Below are positions 33,780-46,329 of a stretch of DNA of 64,000 bases, in pieces. The stretch is from Gonocerus acuteangulatus (lineage: Eukaryota > Arthropoda > Insecta > Hemiptera > Coreidae), in assembly GCA_946811695.1 (NCBI GenBank), contig OX328124.1, positions 98,566,547 through 98,630,546 of the forward strand, in the 5' to 3' direction. The position numbers were made by a program, and so were the translations under genes. Position 1 is the stretch's first letter; every line of letters begins with the position of its first letter. The notes beneath the pieces are model-generated. The model was given only the letters and a program-made list of their open reading frames with translations. It had not been told where the DNA came from and did no database searches.

Positions 33780-34119
33780 GGCGAGGTTAGCTCAGTGGTA
33801 GAGCACTCGACTAATGAACTGGAGGACCAGGTTCAAAACCCGAGCGCGCACTATAGATTTTTTCTTCTAGTGCTGCCTTTCGAGGGTTGGATATGGGGTC
33901 CCAGATCATCGATAGGCTCACCCAGCCTTTAATTAATTTAATTAATAATGGGTACCTTGGGTGCTAATGACTATAGCAGTCGAAGCAGGGCCAAGGGGAA
34001 AATCAGGCGGCCGGAGCATAGTATTGACCACACTATCTTCCTAGTGTGCCGTATGGTCAAGAATCAGATACCTCTACAGTATCTGCCCCTCTTGGCCCTT
34101 GTGGCCTGTTACGGGACTG

Positions 34120-34127
<8 letters not shown>
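33778..34127 (+). mobile_element. tRNA-derived SINE (copy B, first)
   Basis: Duplicate of 22407-22755 with one or two substitutions (for example gaccgcac to gaccacac). Confidence 0.88.
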
Positions 34128-34183
<56 letters not shown>

Positions 34184-35488
34184 GATAAATTTCATTTCAG
34201 TAAAATACAATCTGTTTCGAAGGTTTTAGTGTCGGGCAGATCTAGTGTTTACCTTCCAAACGTTTGTTCTTTCGTCCCCAATGATCCTGTCGACATAGCC
34301 ACAACCCTTGGGTCAACATTGTCAATAAACAATACTGGGAGAGTTAGAGCCACAGTGTCAGTATAGTGAATAAAATTTGATTGAATTGCTTCTACAAACG
34401 GAAAATTGATTTAATAAACAGGATTACAGTGCTTAATGGCCAATTAAAGAAATTAAATTTTTTTAAGCCAGTATATGATGTTCAAAAATACTTTACTTGA
34501 AAAATATTTATTTTGAACGCTTATAATCATAAACCATAGGAAAAGGAAGAATGTATATAGATATCTTCACAGCCTCAATGCACCAAGTTCCTGGTACATT
34601 TTGACAACGATTTTTTTTAATATATATATACACACATGAGAATTCCTGAGTAAAGCCATTTTTTAGCAATAAGAGTGATTCGTTTAGTTTTCATAAAAAA
34701 CTGTGAGATTTCTACATGTTAAAAAACGGTCAAAATTAAGTTGCTTTGGAATCAGAGCTAGTAATAAAATGGAAAATCAATATTAGAGCAGTATTCTAAA
34801 AGTAATTAGCTACAAAAAATGTTTTTCAAACGCGAGCGACCGCCTCCGGTTTTGGAGGTTTTCCCCTCGCGGCACCACAGTGCAGCGGTTTTTTCAGGCA
34901 TACACTTGTAGAGTATCTGATATCTATAATCATTTTAAAACTTCTATTTATTATCATATTTATTACTTTCATTATTTCAAGAAAAATGGCCTATTATTGA
35001 GAAAAAAATATGTACCCGTATATAAACATACGCGTTCAGTTCAAATCGCAAGGGCGGGACTGCATAGTTTGGCTTCAAAATTATGGACTGTACGGGTTTA
35101 GCTCAGGAATTTAAGAAAATGGCCTATCATAGAGAAAAAATAAATAAATGTATTGGGGTATATAGGCAAAAATAGAGCTTACGAAGTTTCCTGCAAAATT
35201 CGCAGTTAAGGTCATTTGAATAAAATCTTTTGAGAAGAATTTTAAAGGACAGTTTTACTTGTTTCCTGTTAAATGCCCATTTTAATAAATAATTTATGGA
35301 CTCTTTGTCCTCGATGCAAGTAAGGATAGGAACTGAAAAATTCGCATGACTGATTCTGTATTTGCAAAGGTTCTAGTAAAACATTTTATACAGGAAATGG
35401 ATGATTCTGTATTTTCTATGTAGATTATTTTAATGAAAATATTACTAATCTGACGTTCCCATGAAATTTCATTAAAATTTTCTCATTT

Positions 35489-35726
35489 AAAATGACGATT
35501 TATTTTTTGTTAAGATGATTTAGTAATTTTACTCAACATCTTAGCTGAAATGATGATAGTTTGATTTCGCTCTTACGCAATATTAGAAATTATTTTCAAT
35601 AAAGGCATTGAAAATGACGATTTATTCTTTGTTAAGATGATTTAGTAATATTCCTCAACATCTTAGCTGAAATTATGATAGTTCGATTTCGCTCTTACGC
35701 AATATTAGAAATTATTTTCAATAAAG
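35489..35726. repeat. Two-unit tandem repeat, 122-bp period (copy B)
   Basis: Counterpart of 24096-24333. Confidence 0.9.
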
Positions 35727-36038
35727 ATTTTAGGTGTTTAATAATTTGACCCAATATATCAACATTACAAGCCAATCAAGTACATTACTGAAACAAAAGA
35801 ACGAATAATGAAAAGTTGTCAAAAAATGCGTTTAGTTCACGAGAAAATAACTTAAGGGAGAATGGCCTTAAAGCATCAGACGTAACAGACGAGAAGTCGT
35901 CTTCTGCTGCCTGAGAGACTGACGCACTAATAACTTTTAAATCGACGAGACTAATATACCAGTAAAGCTTTACAGAAAATACTGACTAACACTTACTGAC
36001 AGATTGTATAGTAAGACAAAACAGTACCTCACTAGAAT

Positions 36039-36422
36039 CAGAGATGGGCATAATTTTATTTATAAATAAAAATACGAATTTATTCGTACTTAATATATTT
36101 GTAAATATGAATATAAATGAATTCGTATTCGTAAGTGTGAATACGAATTTATTTTTATTCACGTATATTAAATATAAAAATACGAATACAATTTTATTCG
36201 CAAATTTTCCTGCGAATACAAATAAATTCACAGAAAAATTGTAAATAATCACAAAAAATGTGAATATTCACAAATAATCAAGTGATTACAAATAATTCGC
36301 ATTAAAATATATGAATACAAATTTATTCACATCATAATTTGTGAATACAAATTTATTCACAAAAAAAAAATCGCAAATAAATTATGGATTTATTCGAATT
36401 AACGATTAGATGGTATTACAAT

Positions 36423-36457
<35 letters not shown>

Positions 36458-36992
36458 CGCTTAAGTTTATCATCGCCTAGATTCAATATGCAGGGACATA
36501 GTTTGCCATCTGTACCTCTGGCATTCCATAACAAAAAAAACAAAAAAACAAACTAGGCACTGATAACCAAGACATTAAGCGTCTATAAAAAAATCCTCTT
36601 CATTAACTTTCGTAATATCATATTATCCTTAATAGGAATAAATTCATGATTTATTTGCGAATTTTATTGTGAATAAATTTGTATTCACAAATTATAATGT
36701 GAATACATTTTTATTCATATATTTTAATGTGAATTGTTTTGTAATCACTTTATTTGTTGAGAATATTCTCATTTTTTGTGATTATTTACAATTTTTTCTG
36801 TGAATATATTTGTATTCGCAGGAAAATTTGCGAATAAAATTTTATTTGTATTTTTATATTTAACATACGTGAATAAAAATAAATTTGTATTCAAACTTAC
36901 GAATACGAATTTATTAATATTCGTATTTGCAAATATATGAAGTACGAATAAATTCGTATTTTTATTTATAAATAAAATTATGCCCATCTCTG
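36039..36992. mobile_element. hAT-like foldback element (copy B)
   Basis: Counterpart of 24646-25645. The central T-run is only about 31 T (36424-36454) and a few bases beside it are missing. Confidence 0.75.
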
Positions 36993-37541
36993 ACGTATTG
37001 CAATATATCAGTTCCTTTGCGCTATGCGGGGAAGGGAATAGCATTTAGCGAGCATGGAGATAACGTCCAAGTTTTTGGATGTTGGAAAGAGATACCGTCT
37101 AGGTGGTTAAGAGCTGGAATCGATACTCGGAGCAACAGGTTCTCCCTTAACACGTACGTTGATGGTAGCCCTTCAGGACTAAAGCCGTCTGAATGCCTTA
37201 CTTTCAAAGCCCACAAAGTCCTGGACCAATCCCACAAAGACTCTTCTTCTGCTCTAAATCTTCTTTTCTTTCTAGGGTTCAAAAAGTATCGCATTATGCT
37301 ACTCGGTTACATTTCAGACTTATTTTTGTTATCAACACATTCGCTGCCGGCTCTGTAGCATATATAGAGCACCATGTCTTGTCGGCTCAAGAGCATATAC
37401 GCAGTTGGAAAAAGCTAATATTTTGAGAAAATCATCATATATAAATTTTTTTAATTGATCGTCTGGTGCATTTAAATTAAAATACATTAGAAACTTGGAA
37501 AAAATAAAGTGGTAGATGAGGGCAGAATCATATAAAAAAAA

Positions 37542-37772
37542 TCCGACTCGCAGGAGCTGCATCATCTTAGCGCGGTTCCGTTCTTACCCTTATGGAGGGA
37601 GGGAGGAACCCTGCTTAAAAGGGCGGCAGCGACGTGTTTCGTCGGATGAAAACCCGCCTTATGATGCCTACGCGATATCGCAATCCTGAAGAGCCACCTA
37701 GAAAATCTTCCCTTTCAGAACCCATGAATCACAAAAATAATGGCGCTTCTGATTATATATACATATATGTAT
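37542..37772 (+). repeat. Dispersed repeat head (copy B)
   Basis: Counterpart of 26195-26425. Confidence 0.7.
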
Positions 37773-39723
37773 GTCTGTTCGCGGTCTAACCGCTTCAAAA
37801 AAGGTGCAATTTTGATGAAATTCAGTACAACAATATATTGACAATATATTTGTTAAAATTTAATAAATATATTGTCAGATTGTTGAAGACCAGAATTCGA
37901 ACACCGAAACATGTTTTTGGGTGAAAATCGCACGAAGAAATCATAGCTCCCCTGTTTTTACGTTAATACGCTTGCAGATACACTTTTTGGGGTGGGGGTT
38001 TTCCAACGTAGGCAAGCAAATAAAATCATTTTCGAAGTGCTATATGCAATCGTGTTCGAGAAAATTCGATATTAGTTTTGCTGGCTAATTTTCGGCTTGG
38101 GTATTCAAAAACGATTGATTAATTCGAAAATAGTTCTAGATGTTTAGCATTCAAACGAACATGGACATTTACATTTTGGTTAAGTTTGGATTTAAGAAAG
38201 TAATTAGGAGAAAAATAATTTAACAGATATGAGCAGTTTTGGAATTTTCCTATATTTTCTCAAGTATCTGGGTTACATTTAGGAATTCAAACACCTTCGT
38301 ACAGCGACAAAGACCTTTATCAAATAAATGTCAATGGGATCATCTAAATTGGAAAAATCACTGGTTAACACTTCGAAAATGTCTGTTTTGTTGCTTTTAG
38401 CGGTTCACTGTTAATCTTTAGCTCAGTTTCTTCGCTAGTGTTAGTTTTCTCTTCATACTTGCACCCAAAATCAGATGTCATTTTGTCAGAAAATATTTAC
38501 TGTATTAATTTTATACCTTCTATCTATATGGCACTAGTGATAAAGACGGAAAAACGGTATGATGACGCAGCTTTTGCTAGTCGGACTTGTCATCACATGA
38601 TATTTTTTATCATACATACGTTTTATACGTCCCTACTCGCTGGCATTTAAATCCGATTACAAAGGAATTGAAGTCCGTGTCATACACGTGAATAAACGCG
38701 CCGAAGAAATTAGGGAGAAGGGGACGACAGTGTATTTTCGGCTCCAAATCTTGATCTGTTAGCAGGATTCTATTTACAGTTCTATATTTTGACCCTCTGG
38801 CCTTCCAAAATATATCTCAAGAAAAAACAATGGCATGAAAATAAAGACCTGAATGTAATTCTTGTAAGACAAGATCAGGTGAAACGTATCCCTGGAATAC
38901 GATAAAGATGTTATTTGTAAACCAAAGTCTGTATTTGTAGGCCTATTGCGTTCCATAGTTTCATATGGAAAGCTTCAATCAGAAAGAGGTAATATGTTTT
39001 TTTTTTTTTTTTTTTTATTTCGTTAAAAATTTAAAAACCTACTCCAATTAAATCATTAAGAAAATCTATATTTTAGACACAGGCAACTAACGTTACTCAA
39101 CGCAAAATTGAAAGCACTCACTCCTCCAGATTTAATTCATAATGAGAACTGTATTACGAATATGTTTCTCAAACAGATTCTTGAACTTGTAAAAGTTTCA
39201 TTTTTAGGGGAAAAAATAACCTTCGAACGCAATGATACCAACTTTTGCGATTTTTAAGTTCCGATCTCTCCAACTGGGATCGCTTTATCGGAAGCTGCAT
39301 AAAAATCTTTTATGTAGGAAATTGAGTTTTTAGCTTTAATAGTAATCTCAGAACTGCGCATGTAAGCTTATATGTTTCCTCAACAACAAACGTAACCGAA
39401 ATATTTACGTAATACTTTGAACAAATGTGATATGGACAGATGGAGGAAAGCCTACAGCAGACTTTCAACTCTTCTAGCTATGGTATTTAAAGGACAAGAT
39501 ATTACATACAATTTTTGGAATGTTTATTTTTACCTTAACCCCCCCCCCCCCCCCCCCAAAATATAAATATAAAAACTAACGTTGAAAAAAGAGGCCAAGT
39601 ATTGGGCCAAGTTTTAGGCCATTAGTACCTTCTCAAGAACCTAATAATAACTTTCTCTCACTTATTTGTACATTTCCAAATTGAACAGTTTTCGTTAAAT
39701 AATGACCCTTTTTCCTTACATCC

Positions 39724-40064
39724 GGGGCGAGGTTAGCTCAATGGTAGAGCACTGGACTAATAAGCTGGAGGCCTGAGTACAAACCCCGAGCAAGCACTAA
39801 AGATTTTTTCTTCTAGTGTCTTCGTTCATTGGTTGAATTCGGCCTCCCTGGCCGTCCCTAGGCCGACCCAGCCTTTAATTAATTTAATAACGGGTACCTT
39901 GGGTGCAAATGACTGTAGCAGTCGAAGCGGCCAAGGTGAAAATCAGGCGGCCGGAGCATACCACTGACCACACAATCTCCCTAGTGTACCGTATAGTCAT
40001 GAATCTGATACCTCTATAGTATCTGCCCTCAGGGCCCTTGAGGCCTGTTACGGGATTGATTTTT
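39724..40064 (+). mobile_element. tRNA-derived SINE (copy B, second)
   Basis: Duplicate of 28450-28790. I see no differences in the body. Confidence 0.88.
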
Positions 40065-41597
40065 ATTATTATTATAAAAATATACGGGACTGAGAGGGTA
40101 TTATTAGGTTCTTTATGATAAAATGCCCTTCAGAGTTAATGGATTGATTTCTAAATCCCTGGGAGATGCTGACAATGATATCGCCTAAACAAAGGAAACA
40201 AATACGAAGGGCACGAACAAACCTTAGGGAGAAATTCTTTTAGTAAAAATTGACTCAACCAACGGTTCGTTAAACTCCGAATATCTCTCTTGTATCTCTA
40301 TTTCTTCTTTTATTTATCAGTACAAAAATTCCATACTTTTTTTTAAATATTTGAACATAACAAATAATGCTTTAAAGAAAGTGCAATTGAAAAGGGAGTT
40401 TGGAGGGTGAACATACAAATTACTTAGGAATTGCTCATTTAACATTAAACTATGTAGACACATTAACGCTTTATTCATGCTAACAACGACTGCATTCTAT
40501 TCACCAAGAAAATATCGGCGAGTGGTGGTGTACACCCTAACACACATCGCGCGTAGAACGGGTACTAGTAGCGCGGAACGCGTGAGGTAAGGGCCAGGAT
40601 ACTCTAGGCGTGAGACATGTTTGGACTGCATTGTGTTCGCAAACGAATATAGTTGGAAATACGTCATACAATTACTCGTACCAAGATCAATGATGAGATC
40701 AATTATCATAAACTTAGAATACTATTTTAAGGAATCCCGGATTTTCTCCTAGAGAGTTATGAAATTTAAGGAACACTGTAAAAGAATTACCAGATGCTCG
40801 TTCGAAGAACTCGTAAGTAGTTCCATTGCCACCCGGAAGTTCACAAAAAAAAGAATATTTGATCAAGTAGGGTATCGAATAAATAATGGAAGTAGCATGG
40901 ATAAAAATGTATCTCACCAAGAAAGATGTTTCTTCCGCCTACAGGGAGGGCGAAGGTAAATCGGTTAGAAGGAAACCAGAATGTTGGGAATTTATCGAGG
41001 ATGAAAAAATGAATGACGTAATTACCCAAGAAATGCTTGTTGGAGAGAATATTTTATAAGATAAAACCAACAAAATATGATATTCTGTACAAATGAGATC
41101 ACGATACCAGCTTGGCACACCTTGAAAACTTGGATCCATTCTTAGAGATGCAGAATAACTTTCAAGAAATTATTATTCAGGCATTTCACAAGATCATAGA
41201 TTTTTCGTTACCTTATAGAAAAACATAATAGAAGAGCAAAGGAGAAAACAGAAATTTTCAAAAGGAAGAACTCGTGACTCAGGAAAGTGTGCCGCTGTTG
41301 TGTGCATCTTCGTGTATTGGCTGATTAGAAAGACATAACGAAGCGAATACGTTTCATACTTCCAACTGAGATGGTCCTATCGATATTCAAAAGTCGTTAC
41401 CATTCTATGAAATGTGCCCACATTACGCGGCTCATGTCGGATAGATTTCTATTTAGCCCGCGTGGGATTAATTGTGTATAAATATCTCACAAACTCAAAT
41501 TGAAAGTACCTAAATAATATTTCGGTTACATGAGGTATGGAATCATCATTTCAGGTTTAATCTGTTTAACGATCATATTAAATAAATAAACACACAC

Positions 41598-41878
41598 CAT
41601 GGGCGTATATAAGGGGGGGGGGGGTTGAGGGAGCTGCAGCCCCCCCCCCGAAATTTTGATTTCTTGGTAAAAATTTGTCGTAAAACCCTTAAAAATAAAT
41701 TATAAGATCACTTAATTCATAAAAAATATTTTATTTTACGTGTAATAGCGTTTTAGTTGCCTAAAACTATTCTAAGCTCTAAGTTTTTAGTATTCCATAC
41801 CCCGGAAATGGTCTCAGCCCTCCCCCCCCGACATTTTCCCAGTCCTTCCTATTATTATTTTATCTATATACGACCATG
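41598..41878. mobile_element. Short G/C-run MITE-like element (copy B)
   Basis: Counterpart of 30324-30607 with shorter G- and C-runs. Confidence 0.6.
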
Positions 41879-41894
41879 ACACACACACACACAA

Positions 41895-41954
<60 letters not shown>

Positions 41955-42245
41955 TAGAGAGTACACCGGGATAGCGTTCATTTTCGAGGACTCAATTAGT
42001 GGGCTCTACGAAGGGTCCTTCTGTCTGTCAGAGAATGCTGAGGAGTCAAGGATGGCTCGACTAGGTCAATTAAGGGTGCGTTCAAGACAACCTGTCGCCT
42101 TCTGAACCAATTGGTTAATGCAGAGTTTGCTGAGAGTGACACGGGTTTTCTTATGGGGATTCCTTACTTTCGTTTTTTAGTTTGCTTTTTTGTAAACCTA
42201 AGAATTGATTGAAAGCTTTGTGAGTTTCGAAAGTAAAATAAAAAA

Positions 42246-43570
42246 CATAATACCTGAATGTTTCTTTGAACCTTTTGATGCACAGGAATAGTCAATGTTA
42301 AACTGCGTAACTAACATCATTTACTGGATAGCCTGAACACCCAGAAATCATCAAGGGGCTCAATAGCGTTGATTACGATACAGAAATACGTCATTCGGCA
42401 GAAAAGCTCTGGCGCGTTGCCAACGACATAGTTACAGTTTTTAAGAAAACCTGGGTATTTAGATTTCTCGGATTCATTTCATGAAATTTTGTCATAAGTT
42501 CATCATTTTCCAAACAAATACATGTTAAAGTTTATTAAGTCTGTTCAAGAGAAAGCCGCGTTTAATGTGCTTCCTTCAAAGAGGTAGAGAAACTTTGTAA
42601 TTGGTCGAGACATTCGATGATGCACATAAACTAAAAAATTATTTTGAGTATAATTTTTGAATTATAATTATCAATGCTGATATACTAATGACAAATTAAA
42701 TTCACAAATACGACGTAATTACAGATGAATTCGCAATCGTTTATTTACACGATTTCACTGTTATAATCGTCCGGTTTGGGTACTTATTACTTCTGTTTTG
42801 TATAACTTGCTGATAAATTGATGCAAGTATCCAAGTCAAGAATATCATCAAACCCTGCAATTCTGCGGCACTATGGAATAATTCGTTCGACATGGACTCA
42901 CCATATGGTGGATCTATAAGCTGCCACCTGCGCTACATAGAGGTAAATACTTGAACTTCCTCCAGTTCCAGAATAGTCATTCATCACGGATTAAATTCCA
43001 CGGTTTCTATGAGCAGGAAATCACTCGACATAAAACAGACTACGGAATTTTGTACCCATTTTCCATTGTATATTTAATTTTATAATTCTTTTGTGAGTAA
43101 ATTTATTAATTCTTTTTTTAGTGAATTCTATTTTTTTTAATTGAAGGAATAAGTTAATGTTTTCAGTTGTATTATTGAGAAGAAGCAAAATAAATTTAAT
43201 ATAGAAGACTCTCAAAGCAATTTTTTGTTGGAGGAGAATTAATTCACGCCTAACATTTTCTGAAAACCATTCTTGAACAATTGCCACAAAAATAACCGAA
43301 TCATTTGTGGGCAATTAAATGTTCTTGTATTTCGTAATTAATGGGTCATAAATCATCGTCGGTTCTGGCCAGCACCTACTATTTTCGTTTTGTGAAAAAT
43401 CACGTGGCGTGGAAGAAGTAAATATTAAAGTAAAACGTAACAACATAGAAATATTATTGTGCTTCTAATAAGTTGGTTTAAATTACTGTTTGCTGTTTTA
43501 ATTGGAAATTATTTTTTTTAGAGTAATATTTGTAGAATCTTGCTCGCAATCATGATCCCAGAAAGTCCCT
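42246..43570. other. Unique non-coding stretch
   Basis: The 97-codon minus frame at 43021-43314 is Lys/Ile/Leu-rich and AT-driven. I do not recognise it and see no splice or promoter support. Nothing else noted. Confidence 0.35.
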
Positions 43571-43576
43571 AAGTAT

Positions 43577-43999
43577 TACGGCGCATCTGCAACTGAATCT
43601 ATCGATGCAAATTTCAATCCATGGCTTTAGTCCATTTTTTCCCAACATGAGTTCGTTGTCTCTGAAAGTTAATAGGACTTCAGACTAATACATAGTTACC
43701 ATAGAAACATATTTCTAATTTTATTATTCCATGCAAAAAGGGCTTCGGTCTACTTTTCTCAAAACTACTGATTTTGGACTAAAGCCCCTTTTGGATGGAA
43801 CTATTCAACTAGGCCATTAGCGCCGGGCTACATATAGGTTACCACCCGTCCTGAACATCCATGTTCCGGCAGGGAATATTTGAAACGGGCCCTGAAATGA
43901 AAACAAAAAAAAAAACTGAATAAAACCTGCGGGACTTCAATCCGCACCTCCCTCATGCAAATATAAGGCGTTAGCCACAGCACCACGTTGAGACCCTAT
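43577..43999 (-). mobile_element. tRNA-derived SINE, split by an insertion
   Basis: Read on the minus strand, a tRNA-like head (about 43999-43925) with an A-box-like GTGGCTAACGC and a B-box-like GGATTGAAGTCCC comes first, then the body with GGCGCTAATGGCC, and after the insertion AGATGCGCCGTAATA. The head and body match the family at 669-862. The poly(A) tail is decayed. Confidence 0.7.
43595..43810. mobile_element. 216-bp insertion inside the SINE, possible 5-bp TSD
   Basis: The SINE body breaks after caact (43590-43594) and resumes after caact (43806-43810). The insert contains tggctttagtccat near the left and ttggactaaagcc near the right, an inverted pair of about 13 bp, though not at its exact ends. 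Superfamily unknown. The duplicated caact could be chance. Confidence 0.5.
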
Positions 44000-44009
44000 A
44001 AATCTCTTT

Positions 44010-45430
44010 TTATTTTGTCATTTATAAATCTTATTAAACTCAATATGACAAAATACTTTTATTTTATTCTGAAAAGTAATATTTATATTTTTTGGTCCAA
44101 GAAGTAATTTTAATTGATGCAGAATAAGATACATATAAATTACTCTAGTTCACCAAAGCATGATGGACATGTGAACCTAGGGATTCTGCATAAATGGTAT
44201 AAATTTACCGCCCTCAACGAATCTACTTAGGCATAAAAATGAAGTTTGTTAGAGAAGTTATGTCATGAATACGTTAGCCCCGGAGTATGTACAATATGCA
44301 AAGCTCCAGGAGCTTAATTTGAATTCTCATTTAGAAAGGGTAAGGGGGGGGGGGGGTTCACTTTATGAGGCAGAATTTCACTCAGTAGCGGAGACGTCCT
44401 GAGCTGAAGGGGTTAGACGAGAAAACTTACACACAACTCCAGGAAAACTTTGTCCATCAGCCAAATTACATATGGTTGCCGAAAGATATGTGTTTATGGG
44501 AGCGATGGATTTTGCCTGCAAGGCTGACGCTTTTCCTTGGCAATTGTTCTGAGTATGTGTCTGTCCTCAGAAATACAATACCGCAGAGAAATTTATGATC
44601 CCAGCAAGGGACGAGACTCCTAGAATCCAAGGCCATCTCACCACGTTCTAGGTGACCCTTGGGGGTATAATAAAATTCACTCTACTCTACGGAATGCATA
44701 TAGATTTTTAATTTTCTCAGGTCATTTTTTGGAATTATTGGTGCAAAGCAGGGCGGGAATCTAATGTTTCAGAAAAAAAGAAGCTTGAGCAGAAACGTGT
44801 ATTTTATTTCTAAGAAATCACATTAAAAAAAAAAAAAAATATATGAACTATCTTCAACAGTAAGAAAGCGTTGCTACAAATTGAGTTCATTTTAGCAGAA
44901 CAGTCTAATTCCTACTAAAACAGTTAAAAGCGTATGATTGAATAGTATGTCGGTTTATTATTTAGAACAGGTGTTCTTTGATAAATTTTTCTAGAAGTAT
45001 GTACCACATAGAGGTAAATTTGAGTGACAAATGTACCTACATTGTGACATTAAAATTTTGGCACTTACCCCCACGAAAATGCCCCGCAGTGGAACGTTGC
45101 TCATTCGGAATTCCTCAAGCACTGGTAGAAAATACCTTTCCCCCAGGGGGCATGTAACGCAGCTTAGGCGTTTAAAACAAAACAAATAAATAAAAAAATC
45201 ATGATAATAATAGACAAGTGTAGTTATTAAATTAGGCTAATTTCGCTAAAACAGAAAATAATAAAATCGTGGAAAATCGCAATAGGAAAGTACAGAAAAA
45301 TGTCTTCCCCTTTTCCACACGTCACTAAATTTTATGTATCTCAGATTTCATAAGTGGGAGAAGTTTATGCAAGTGCTGCCGTATTTAATCACCCTATAGG
45401 CGAGTATCTTTACAACTTAGCTTTCTTATA
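44010..45430. other. Non-coding stretch
   Basis: It includes a G-run at 44346. A small minus-strand segment near 45060-45120 has an acceptor-like and a GTAAGT donor-like site, but the frame is too short to support an exon. Confidence 0.35.
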
Positions 45431-45440
45431 GGCCTGTAAA

Positions 45441-46300
45441 TTTGTTTATTTATTTTTGAAAGAGTTCACAACGTGGCTATTTGCTCTTTAAGTCAATGTG
45501 CGAACAAAGCTAACAATTATACAGATCCATATAAACATGACATAACATGTCATACAAATATAAACAAGAAAAGTCTATACATAATTGGGAAGATTATTTA
45601 TAAAATAGTAATGTTTGGAATAAAAAAAAATAAATTAATTTAAAAAAAAACATTAAAAATTGAAAAAAATAGAGAAATATATAGAAATTTTCATCTTAAA
45701 TAAATTATTGCCTCTTAAAGAAGTTGACATTTGTTTTGAAGGTTTAGATATTTTAGGACAGTATCGATGTGTTTACTGTTCTGTGTGAGTAGTTCGTGTA
45801 AATCATGTGGTAAGTCAATGTTTTCTCTTTCTCTGCAGTCTGAAAGTAGGTGTTTAATTGTAAGTGGAACGTTGCACAGTCTACAGTTTGGTTTGTCCTG
45901 TTTTGTCATTAAATACGAATGTGTGAAGTGTGAATGTCCAATTCGTAGTCTAGTACGCACGACTTCTTCTCGCCTAACATTCCGAATACTGGAACTCCAG
46001 GCTCCTACTTGTTGACAACACAAAGGTGTTGTTTAATAACATTATGTACGTCTTGTCGAGTCATGCCATTAACGTCTTCAGTTGACGGTCTAGTTGCTAA
46101 TTTAGCTTCCTTATCTGCTTCATTACTTCTTGCAATGTTGTCATGTCCAGGTATCCATACTCATGTTGCATGAATGTTAGTGTCCTGTAGTATTTATAGT
46201 TGCGATAGTATGCGTGTACCTATCACAGATACTATGGACATTGTACTATATACTGGTTTGGAAAGCATGTGAAGTACTAAGAGACTAATATACATATTCA
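45441..46300 (-). pseudogene. Dead Jockey-like LINE 3' fragment
   Basis: Read on the minus strand from about 46300, there are RNase H scraps, then WIPGHDNIARSNEADKEAKLATR (RNase H end, minus a few residues). A frameshift near 46010 leads to the 102-codon frame at 46023-45715 with RREEVVRTRLRIGHSHFTH, LMTKQDKPNCRLCN and HLLSDC, ending KYLNLQNKCQLL. The 3' end (gagttcacaacgtggctat, then tgctctttaa) matches the 3' UTR of the LINE at 50.7 kb (gagctcgcgaacttagcgac, tgctctttttt). So it is the same family, 5'-truncated and decayed. The last Cys and His of the zinc pattern are intact. Confidence 0.85.
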
Positions 46301-46329
46301 ATATCACATTTAATACTATCAAGCTCACA

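Larger units (their letters stand above)
30971..42245. repeat. Tandem segmental duplication, copy B (11.28 kb)
   Basis: Head-to-tail partner of 19642-30970. Relative offset runs 11329, 11313, 11339, 11371, 11393, 11347, 11263, 11274 and about 11269 bp along the unit. The changes fall at the T-run near 31.7 kb, TA-runs, a 22-bp insertion near 34525 (ataatcataaaccatagg), a shorter T-run at 36424 and an 84-bp deletion near 37842, with smaller changes at homopolymer runs near 39.0 and 39.5 kb. Right of 42245 the sequence is unique. Confidence 0.95.

Noticed and set aside
43021..43314. 97-codon minus-strand gene
   Set aside because: Its composition is AT-driven (Lys, Ile, Leu, Asn), with no domain and no conserved start or splice signal.
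45060..45120. Small minus-strand exon between an acceptor-like CAG and a GTAAGT
   Set aside because: Two of three frames have stops, the third is only 18 codons, and there is no context.
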